Assembly: GCA_028277545.1 (NCBI GenBank)
Contig: JANQGB010000776.1
Coordinates: forward strand, 1 to 10,098
DNA length: 10,098 nt
Direction of reading: 5' to 3'
Source of the DNA: Phycisphaerae bacterium
GTDB lineage: Bacteria; Planctomycetota; Phycisphaerae; UBA1845
A model generated the notes under the pieces. It searched no databases. It saw only the letters and a list, made by a program, of their open reading frames with translations, and was not told the origin of the DNA. Below, one piece after another: positions 1 through 5,744 of the stretch. The position numbers and the translations under genes are program-made. The number at the start of each line of letters is the position of its first letter. Position 1 is the stretch's first letter.

Positions 1-34
1 CCCTGCCGCCACGCTCCAACGTGTGCCGGCAGGG
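1..34. terminator. Hairpin at window edge, possible terminator of an upstream gene
   Basis: CCCTGCCG (1-8) pairs perfectly with CGGCAGGG (27-34), and inside it CACG (10-13) can pair with CGTG (20-23). No T-run follows on the plus strand (GCTGCTGG). It could be the terminator of a gene left of the window, or the end of a structured RNA cut by the window edge. The stem is seen directly; the function is inferred. The rest of 35-233 shows no gene I can support. Confidence 0.3.
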
Positions 35-233
35 CTGCTGGGCCGGTGGCGCACGATTCGCCCCAACTGCAGTGCCTCAGAGTTTCCGGCGCCTCTAAGC
101 GACGCGTGACGCGTACAGATTGCGTCGTCGACTTTCGGGCGGCCGCGCGAACTGAGGTCCGCGTCGCGTTACGCCGGAGAAGACTTGAGGCCCTACCATC
201 CGTATGCGACCGCGCTTATCCTATTGACCAGCT

Positions 234-1889
234 ATGAAAGTCGCGCTGGCCCAAGTTAACCCGGTAGTCGGCGACATCGAGGGTAACACCGAGAAGTTGC
301 TGTCGGCCGTCGCTCGCGCCGAGCAGCGCGGCGCCGACCTGGTCGTCGGTCCGGAGTTGGCTACCTTCGGCTATCCGCCCAAGGACCTGCTGCTGAAGGA
401 GCACTTGGTCAGGCGCAACCTGGAGGCGGTGGAGCGGGTGGCCGCTACGAGTGGCCGGACCGCTATCGTCGTGGGTTTCGCTGAGCCGACAGACACGGGA
501 CGCGGCAAGAGCCTGCGCAACGCGGCGGCCCTCTGCGTCGATGGTCGAGTGGCGGCGGTCCGTGGCAAGCGTCTGCTGCCTACCTACGACGTCTTCGACG
601 AGCTGCGCTACTTCGACGCCGCCGACACCGTGGCCTTGGCTGAACTTGAAGTGGCCGGTGGCCGCAAGAGACTGGGGTTCAGCATCTGCGAGGATCTCTG
701 GAACTACGGGCCACAACACGAGCGGCGGCTCTACCACGACGACCCCATTGCCGAACTGGTCGAGTCCGGGGCCGAAATCCTGATCAATATCGCCGCCTCG
801 CCATTCTCGGTTGGCAAACAGCAGCAGACACGCGCGGAGATTTTCTCTGCCCAGGCGGCCCGGCACAATGTCCCGTTGGTCTACGTCAATCAGGTGGGTG
901 GCAACGACGACCTGGTGTTTGACGGTGGGAGTGCCGTGTTCGGCCCTGACGGAACGCTCGTTGCCCAGGCTCGGGCGTTTGACGAGGACCTGGTGGTCGT
1001 CGATCTGAACCGTCCCCTGCCGAGCGACGTCACCCCCTATCCCGACGAGATGGCCAGCGTGCATGACGCGCTAGTGCTGGGCACGCGAGACTACGTGAAT
1101 AAGTGTGGATTCAAGGACGTGCTGCTGGGACTCTCGGGCGGCATCGACTCGGCCGTGACGGCCGCCATCGCGGTGGCAGCGTTGGGGCCGGAGCGCGTCA
1201 CCGGAGTTGCCCTGCCGTCACGGTATAGCAGCGATCATAGTGTCACTGACGCCGAGCGGTTGGCCGCCAACCTGGGTATCCGACTGCACCACATGGCGAT
1301 TGAGAATATCCACCGGGCCATGGAGGCAGAGTTGGCGCCCTACTTCGCCGCAGGTCCACCGGGCATAGCCGAAGAGAATGTGCAGGCCCGGATTCGCGGC
1401 AATCTGCTCATGAGCCTGTCCAACAAGCAGGGCTCCATGCTGCTGACTACGGGTAACAAGAGTGAACTGGCCGTTGGATACTGCACACTCTATGGCGATA
1501 TGTGCGGCGGACTGGCCGTGTTGAGTGACGTTCCCAAGACGATGGTTTACGACCTGGCTCGCTATGTCAATAGGTTGGCAGGACAGGAACGCATTCCTGA
1601 GAACTCCATAACCAAGCCCCCTTCGGCCGAGTTGAAGGCCGATCAGACTGACCAGGATTCGCTGCCACCCTATGACGTGCTCGATGCTATTCTGCAGCTC
1701 TACGTCGAACGCGAGCAGTCTGTCGAGCAGGTTGCTGCCCAAGGTTTCGATCTGGAGACAGTCAGGGATGTGGCCCGCCGGGTGGATATGAACGAGTACA
1801 AGCGGAAGCAGGCGGCCGTGGGGCTGAAGGTCACCAGCCGTGCCTTCGGCACCGGCCGGAGAATGCCTATCGCTGCCAAGTACCTCTAA
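234..1889 (+). CDS. nadE: Glutamine-dependent NAD+ synthetase
   Basis: This enzyme makes NAD+ from deamido-NAD+, ATP and glutamine (releasing glutamate, AMP and PPi), the last step of NAD synthesis, in the cytoplasm. The 551-residue length is usual for the two-domain form. Residues 1 to about 265 are a nitrilase-type glutaminase domain with the expected Glu41 (VVGPELATFGYPP), Lys112 (RGKRLLPTYDVFDE) and nucleophile Cys152 (FSICEDLW). Residues about 275-551 are the synthetase domain with the PP-loop SGGIDS at 301-306, the TTGNKSE segment at 405-411 and KPPSAELKADQTDQDSLP near 461-478. ATG at 234 is chosen because MKVALAQVNPVVGD is the normal family start. No Shine-Dalgarno site is visible before it, and a TATCCT at 217-222 leaves open a very short leader. 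The enzyme looks intact. A second, unrecognised gene follows after 67 bp and is probably cotranscribed. Confidence 0.97.
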   Translation: MKVALAQVNPVVGDIEGNTEKLLSAVARAEQRGADLVVGPELATFGYPPKDLLLKEHLVRRNLEAVERVAATSGRTAIVVGFAEPTDTGRGKSLRNAAALCVDGRVAAVRGKRLLPTYDVFDELRYFDAADTVALAELEVAGGRKRLGFSICEDLWNYGPQHERRLYHDDPIAELVESGAEILINIAASPFSVGKQQQTRAEIFSAQAARHNVPLVYVNQVGGNDDLVFDGGSAVFGPDGTLVAQARAFDEDLVVVDLNRPLPSDVTPYPDEMASVHDALVLGTRDYVNKCGFKDVLLGLSGGIDSAVTAAIAVAALGPERVTGVALPSRYSSDHSVTDAERLAANLGIRLHHMAIENIHRAMEAELAPYFAAGPPGIAEENVQARIRGNLLMSLSNKQGSMLLTTGNKSELAVGYCTLYGDMCGGLAVLSDVPKTMVYDLARYVNRLAGQERIPENSITKPPSAELKADQTDQDSLPPYDVLDAILQLYVEREQSVEQVAAQGFDLETVRDVARRVDMNEYKRKQAAVGLKVTSRAFGTGRRMPIAAKYL

Positions 1890-1956
1890 GCGGATACCGT
1901 ATGCAGTGACACCCCCGCTCAACAGACCCGAACACCGCTCCGGCGGTCTACCGCTG

Positions 1957-2973
1957 ATGCGCCTGCTTATGGCCCTCGCCGTGTTGGTGGCCGGCCCGAT
2001 TGTACTGGTGGTCTTGCTGAGCAGGCCGTCTCCGCAGCAGCCACAGCCTGAACAGCAACCCGTTACCACAACCTCGATCTCCCCGGCGCCAGATGCCGCA
2101 CCGCCGGAGAAACCGCCCTCCTCCCCCCGGCGGGCCCGGCAGCGCCGCATCGCCCAGCGCCAACGACCGTCACCGCCGCCGGCCTCCTCTCGACCGGCAC
2201 CGGAAGCCAGGTGGAGTGCGGAGGTCCTAGCATACCGTCTTTCGGACTACAGTCCCTGGGCAGCTGGAGGCGATACTGCTCCTGGATTGGCACTCCCCCC
2301 ACCGGTAGACTCACGCTACCTGGTGCTGTCCTTGCTTGTGGCCTCGCAGGGCCAGGCAACTGTTGTTGTGCCGGTGGCCGGCGATAGCGAACACCAGGCC
2401 GGTATCGATCTACGGACAGAAACCGGGGTATTGCTGTCGGCCGTTGGAGTGCTATCCGACCCGCCCGATTTAATAGCCCCGTTCCATACCGAATCACTTA
2501 CTGTTAAAGCCGACAACCAGCAGTGTGAGTTCGAGCTGGTGTTTGTTATCCCCAACAGCGAGTGCCAAATGGACGTGCGGGCGCAAGATCGCTCGATCAG
2601 CCTGCTGCGCCTGCCGGCCGCCGAGCTGCCACCGCATAACCGCCTGGGCGGCAAGTGGCGTAAACTCCCCCTCCAGAGGCTCCGCCTGCAGTACTCGGAT
2701 TCGATCCGCAGCGCGCTGGCCAGCGCCGAACACAGGGTAGTTAGTATCACTCCTGATGCCACCGGCGCCTACAGTGTGGTGTTTCCATTCACGGAGGTGA
2801 GAACGGTCGCCAACCCGATACCAGGCGAGGAGCCCTGGTTGCCAATGACTCTTACCGACGGCCAGGAAGAACGCGGGGCCCGGGCCCGGTTGCTGGCCGG
2901 TGGCGATTGGCTGGTGCTGTATATCGACGCCGCGCCCCCGACGCCGATCGTGTATCGGCGTTCCCCTTTCTAA
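1957..2973 (+). CDS. Membrane-anchored or secreted protein of unknown function
   Basis: I do not recognise this 338-residue protein. Residues 4-22 (LMALAVLVAGPIVLVVLL) form one hydrophobic segment, an uncleaved signal anchor or signal peptide. Residues 23-86 are a Pro/Gln/Ser/Arg-rich linker, and 87-338 look like a folded, beta-rich extracytoplasmic domain (for example YLVLSLLVASQGQATVVVPV at 121-140) with two cysteines, Cys190 and Cys203, that could form a disulfide. The open frame extends back into nadE to 1840, but I prefer ATG 1957 because the hydrophobic segment then sits at the N-terminus. No good Shine-Dalgarno site is present; a GTG at 1906 is an alternative start. It lies 67 bp after nadE and is convergent with parB, only 39 bp from stop to stop. 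A role in the cell envelope is inference only. Confidence 0.75.
   Translation: MRLLMALAVLVAGPIVLVVLLSRPSPQQPQPEQQPVTTTSISPAPDAAPPEKPPSSPRRARQRRIAQRQRPSPPPASSRPAPEARWSAEVLAYRLSDYSPWAAGGDTAPGLALPPPVDSRYLVLSLLVASQGQATVVVPVAGDSEHQAGIDLRTETGVLLSAVGVLSDPPDLIAPFHTESLTVKADNQQCEFELVFVIPNSECQMDVRAQDRSISLLRLPAAELPPHNRLGGKWRKLPLQRLRLQYSDSIRSALASAEHRVVSITPDATGAYSVVFPFTEVRTVANPIPGEEPWLPMTLTDGQEERGARARLLAGGDWLVLYIDAAPPTPIVYRRSPF
2941..2961 (+). terminator. Terminator-like hairpin inside the 3' end of the preceding gene
   Basis: ACGCCGAT (2941-2948) pairs perfectly with ATCGGCGT (2954-2961) across a CGTGT loop, and is followed by TCCCCTTTCT and the stop codon at 2971-2973. The 8-bp GC-rich stem plus pyrimidine tail resembles an intrinsic terminator with a poor T-run. 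It overlaps the last codons, and the convergent parB ends 39 bp further on, so it would help separate the two converging units. Confidence 0.45.
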
Positions 2974-3012
2974 GCGTCCAGGCAGGGCACTCGGGCACCT
3001 TTCGGGCGGCCG

Positions 3013-3969
3013 CTAGTCCTTTTCCAACCCCAGGCGAGCGCTAATGCGGTCAAAGTCATCCAGTGAGTAGTATTCGATCACGATTCGCCCGCTGCCCTTG
3101 CGCCGCCCTTCCTTGATGGTGACCTTGGTTCCCGTGGAGACGGCCAGGCGTTCCTCGAGGTCGCGCAAGTGCGGAGTCTTGTCACTGCGGCGCCCGGCGC
3201 CGTCCGGAGACCGTTCCGCCCCTCGCTTCTCGCGGCGCACGATCTCCTCCAGGGCCCGCACGGAAAGGTCGTGGGCCACCACCGCCTTGGCCAGCCGGAG
3301 CCGCGTCGGGTCATCTGCCACGCCCACGATGCAGCGGGCGTGCCCCATGGACAGCCGATTGGCCGCGACCAGCGCCTTAACGTCCTCCGGAAGATCGAGC
3401 AGCCGCAGGTAGTTGGTGACCGTGGTGCGGTCTTCCTGCAGCCGCCCCGCCAGCTCCTCGGCGGCCACTCCAAACTCGTCGCAGTAGCGACGGTACGCCC
3501 GGGCCCGGTCTATCGCGTTGAGATCCTCACGCTGGATGTTTTCGATGAGCGCCATTTCCAACATCTGCCGATCGTCGACTTCCGTCACGATCACCGGCAC
3601 GCTGGCCATGCCGGCCAGCTTGGCAGCCCGCCACCGACGCTCACCGGCCACGATCTGCAGCTTACCGCCGGATCGGCGCGCGCTTATCGGTTGTATCATG
3701 CCACTCTGCCGAAGCGACGCAGCAAGGGCGGCTAAGCTGGCGTCCGAGAACGTTCCGCGCGGCTGAAACGGATTCGGAGAAAGGCGGTCCACTGCGATCG
3801 CCGTCGGCTCACCCGCCGTGTCGCTGTCCTGGCCCAGGGTGCGAAGCTCCCCGGAGGCCTCGGCGGACACGACTCGCGCCTCACGCAGGGGCACAGTACC
3901 CTTGGGCGGCTGGAAGTCGCCCACCAACGAATCCAAGCCTCGGCTGAGGCGCTTGACGGTCTTCGACAC
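3013..3969 (-). CDS. parB: Chromosome partitioning protein ParB (Spo0J family)
   Basis: ParB is a CTP-dependent DNA clamp that loads at parS and spreads along DNA to organise origin segregation, normally with the ATPase ParA and condensin. The 318 residues show the family order: an N-terminal stretch with RGLDSL (10-15) that in relatives contacts ParA; NPFQPR at 66-71; the CTP-binding motif GERRWRA at 109-115; ENIQREDLNAI at 143-153; a helix-turn-helix about 170-194 (EELAGRLQEDRTTVTNYLRL) that reads parS; and a C-terminal dimerisation domain about 268-318. The GTG start at 3969 is chosen over the longer open frame to 4269 because AGGGAGG (3975-3981) sits 5 nt upstream and the family begins here. 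No parA lies on either side, which is unusual. Two parS sites lie 0.43 and 0.87 kb upstream. Confidence 0.96.
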   Translation of the reverse strand: MSKTVKRLSRGLDSLVGDFQPPKGTVPLREARVVSAEASGELRTLGQDSDTAGEPTAIAVDRLSPNPFQPRGTFSDASLAALAASLRQSGMIQPISARRSGGKLQIVAGERRWRAAKLAGMASVPVIVTEVDDRQMLEMALIENIQREDLNAIDRARAYRRYCDEFGVAAEELAGRLQEDRTTVTNYLRLLDLPEDVKALVAANRLSMGHARCIVGVADDPTRLRLAKAVVAHDLSVRALEEIVRREKRGAERSPDGAGRRSDKTPHLRDLEERLAVSTGTKVTIKEGRRKGSGRIVIEYYSLDDFDRISARLGLEKD

Positions 3970-4043
3970 GGTGCCCTCCCTGGCTGGCAAGAAGCAGGAC
4001 GTTGCGTGGATCTGGCGGCTGTGCTGGCCAGAACGTGCGGCGT

Positions 4044-4072
4044 AGTTTAGCAGGTCCGCAGTGCTCGGCCAA
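4044..4072 (-). promoter_or_regulatory. Candidate parB promoter
   Basis: On the minus strand, TTGGCC (4067-4072) and TAAACT (4044-4049) are separated by 17 bp. TGC directly before the -10 gives an extended -10 (TGnTAAACT). Transcription would begin near 4037, leaving a leader of about 67 nt to the GTG at 3969. The fit to the sigma-70 consensus is moderate (4/6 in each box), so this is a prediction. Confidence 0.45.
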
Positions 4073-4396
4073 CCTAATTTGAGGAGCTCCAGAGCCGACT
4101 CGTGCCGTGAAGAGAGAGCCAAGGGCGAGCCTGACTCGATTGGCGGAGTGACGGCACAGTCGGATTGAGGCGAGCAGCGTCCGGCCAGCCCAGGCGTCGC
4201 ATGCCTCTGGAGTGTATTGCCGACCCGCCGGGACCGAGTAGTTGGGGCGGGCGTGATAGGTGTGCACATGCCGGGACCGGAAGGAGGTCTTTGGCGAGCG
4301 GCCTCGGTGACGGGTCCCGGCCGTGATGTGTCGTTGCGGGCGTCTGTTGGCTGGTCGCGTTCACGTCATGAGGTTGTGCTTAGTCGGAGATCGGCC

Positions 4397-4412
4397 TGTT
4401 TCACGTGGAACA
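4397..4412. other. parS site 1
   Basis: TGTTTCACGTGGAACA matches the bacterial parS palindrome TGTTTCACGTGAAACA at 15 of 16 positions; the only difference is G for A at 4408. It is one of two such sites in the non-coding region upstream of parB, about 430 bp from the parB start. ParB binding here is inferred from consensus and location. Confidence 0.9.
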
Positions 4413-4479
4413 TCGGAAGGGCGCAAGTTCTGGACTGGGGCGGGGTGCTGGGCCGACAGGTCGGTTCAATAGCGGCAGC

Positions 4480-4536
4480 CGGGAGCCCGGAGTGATCGAG
4501 GCGGATCCGGGTGTGTCTGGCAGGGGCGGGCTCCCG
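4480..4536. repeat. Nested, mutually exclusive GC-rich hairpins between the parS sites
   Basis: CGGGAGCCCG (4480-4489) pairs perfectly with CGGGCTCCCG (4527-4536), 10 bp across a 37-nt interval. The same 3' part of the first arm, within CCCGGA (4486-4491), can instead pair with TCCGGG (4506-4511). The two folds exclude each other. In a GC-rich, G-skewed region such pairs can arise by chance; whether this is transcribed is unknown. Confidence 0.4.
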
Positions 4537-4718
4537 TCGGGGGAGTTCATTGGTTGGGGGGCGGCGAGCCGTTGGACGGGGGCGACGGGCGCAGCTCGAA
4601 TGCTCCGCTCGACGTGGCCCTGACCGGCTGATCCCGCCCGATGTGTCGGGCAGAAGGTGGTTGGCGACGCGGCGAGCTCGCTGGGCAGCTGGCGCTGCTG
4701 CGCAAGGACTTCTGTAGT

Positions 4719-4775
4719 GCAGGCTTCCAGCCTACTGTTGCCGCGAAAGTGATGCAGGCAGGATGCCTGCGGTAC
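4719..4775. repeat. Paired short palindromes, candidate dispersed repeat
   Basis: Two small hairpins sit about 20 bp apart: AGGCT-TCC-AGCCT (4721-4733) and GCAGGC-AGGAT-GCCTGC (4754-4770), the second followed by GGTAC. Sequences of the kind GCAGGCTTCCAGCCTGC / GCAGGATGCCTGC recur as scattered intergenic elements in several environmental GC-rich lineages, as I recall from family-level knowledge. Only one copy is present here, so repeat status rests on that resemblance. It lies between the two parS sites. Confidence 0.45.
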
Positions 4776-4833
4776 GAAGAGACGCTGAGCTTGCACCGGC
4801 GTGGCGGTAGCCAGGCGGTGTTCGCGGTGAGTC

Positions 4834-4849
4834 TGTTTCACGTGAAACG
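4834..4849. other. parS site 2
   Basis: TGTTTCACGTGAAACG matches the parS consensus at 15 of 16 positions; only the last base differs. It carries the full TTTCACGTGAAA core. It lies 421 bp beyond the first parS, in the same gene-free stretch, about 865 bp from the parB start. Two sites differing at different positions argue that both are kept by selection rather than copied recently. Confidence 0.92.
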
Positions 4850-5053
4850 ATGTCAGGGTTCAGGGTGCGAGTCGGGTGAGCCGGTCGGGGGGCTACCGTT
4901 GGAGAGGCTATCCTGACGGTTTCGATCGCCGTTGACGATGACGTCGAACAGGCTGATCCTCGCGGATCTCAGTGAGTGGCACGCCAGACGGGCCTCGTGG
5001 CATGTTGAGGCTGCGTGCTGCAAGCAGCTGGCCCTGCAGGCAGGGAGGGTAAT

Positions 5054-5449
5054 CTATTTAGAGATAAGATGATACAGATAGTCCAGTCTGCCGGACAGCA
5101 CCAGGCGCCGGCCGGAGTAACGCATGACCTGCTGGATTTGCGCCCGGTAGGTGCGGTGGTAGCAGTGTTCTTCGCAGTGCTTGCAGGCCGGCTTGGGTTT
5201 CAGTGGGCAATTGGCTCGTTTGACGAAGGCATGGGTAAGGAGTTTGGCGCAGTCAGAGCAGAGCTCGGGCGGGCGTTTTGAGAGGGCAGCCAAGTCGAAG
5301 CCCTTGATGTTGACTGAGCTTCGCTCGAGGTCCCGGTGTTTGTGCTTGCAGTAAACGCCGACGAAGGTGACCAGCGTTCGGAGGTCGCGGTTGAGGGCCG
5401 GATCGGGAGCGTTGTTGTCGCCGACGGTCTGGTTTGTGGATATGCTCAT
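5054..5449 (-). CDS. ygbA: YgbA family protein (nitrous oxide-stimulated promoter family)
   Basis: The 131-residue protein matches the small cysteine-rich YgbA/NO-stimulated-promoter family, whose E. coli member is NsrR-regulated and linked to recovery from nitrosative stress; its biochemical role is not known to me. The family pattern is seen in order: VYCKHKH (Cys34, His36, His38), ELCSDCAKLL (Cys64, Cys67), CPLKPKPACKHCEEHCYH (Cys81, Cys89, Cys92, Cys96), then the conserved tail region QVMRYSGRRLVL (107-118). The cysteines suggest metal or Fe-S binding, which is inference. It is slightly longer than E. coli YgbA at the N-terminus. ATG 5449 is the first in-frame start, but no Shine-Dalgarno site is visible, so the first 20 or so residues are less certain. 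It lies 295 bp downstream of the ahbD-like gene on the same strand. Confidence 0.88.
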   Translation of the reverse strand: MSISTNQTVGDNNAPDPALNRDLRTLVTFVGVYCKHKHRDLERSSVNIKGFDLAALSKRPPELCSDCAKLLTHAFVKRANCPLKPKPACKHCEEHCYHRTYRAQIQQVMRYSGRRLVLSGRLDYLYHLISK

Positions 5450-5489
5450 GCTGAAGGTCGTCGTACTCAGCGAAGGACCATTTCATCGG

Positions 5490-5510
5490 TTGGTCAGCAC
5501 GGTGATCATA
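5490..5510 (-). promoter_or_regulatory. Candidate ygbA -10 element overlapped by an imperfect dyad
   Basis: TATGAT (5505-5510, minus strand) is a 5/6 match to the -10 consensus and would start transcription near 5498, about 49 nt before the ATG. No good -35 is seen. An imperfect dyad, TTGGTCA (5490-5496) and TGATCAT (5503-5509) separated by 6 bp, covers the -10 and start site, where a repressor would act. It does not match the NsrR, FNR/Dnr or HcpR consensus. The rest of 5450-5744 shows nothing I can support. Confidence 0.35.
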
Positions 5511-5744
5511 GAAGGTTGAGGCCGGGAAGTCATACCGGTCGGCGCAGCTTGGGCCGACAGTGCGAAAAGCGGTGGTGCAATTCCTGCAAGGGCCGGCCGG
5601 CGGCTGATCCGATGCCGTAGAGTTTGGGGCGTCATCAGTCGACGGGCACGGGCTGCGTCGGTGAACGGCGGGTGTCCGCGAGAGGTGAAGGTTGCGGCTT
5701 GTTGCGATCCGGTGGCTTTGAGGCAGTGCACAGAGGGGCGCGGG

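Larger units (their letters stand above)
3970..5053. other. Gene-free centromere-like region upstream of parB
   Basis: About 1.08 kb lies between the parB start and the ygbA stop without a coding frame that looks real. The short open frames here translate to Gly/Arg/Trp-rich sequence with no known motif, and no ParA signature (KGGVGKTT-type Walker A) appears in any frame. What it does hold: the parB promoter and ribosome binding site, two parS sites, a palindromic repeat (4719-4770), GC-rich hairpins (4480-4536) and a strongly G-rich plus strand around 4430-4600. An isolated AAGGAGGT at 4281-4288 has no suitable start codon after it. Confidence 0.7.

Noticed and set aside
102..114. Two adjacent ACGCGT palindromes upstream of nadE
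   Set aside because: Short and GC-rich; no match to a known NAD-pathway operator that I can name, so left unassigned.
216..1064. Long minus-strand open frame (282 codons) opposite nadE
   Set aside because: It is antisense to a fully conserved NadE frame and its translation shows no family motif; long antisense frames are common in GC-rich genes.
1218..2150. Long minus-strand open frame crossing nadE and the next gene
   Set aside because: Antisense to clear coding sequence, with low-complexity translation and no ribosome binding support.
3970..4269. N-terminal extension of the parB frame
   Set aside because: The family start (SKTVKRLSRGLDSL) lies at the GTG with AGGGAGG 5 nt upstream; the extension has no homologous character and would include the predicted promoter.
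4281..4288. Perfect AAGGAGGT Shine-Dalgarno-like sequence
   Set aside because: The TTG 2 nt later is too close and gives only 11 codons; the next GTG is 18 nt away. Probably chance.
4430..4600. Possible G-quadruplex-forming G-runs
   Set aside because: G-runs are separated by loops longer than the usual limit in most combinations; the region is simply G-rich.
4217..4916. Plus-strand open frames between parB and ygbA
   Set aside because: Gly/Arg/Trp-rich translations without motifs, overlapping parS sites; no ribosome binding site at usable spacing.
5435..5443. TGTGGATAT, 8/9 match to a DnaA box
   Set aside because: Single site inside the ygbA coding sequence, with no cluster and no AT-rich unwinding region; not evidence for oriC.
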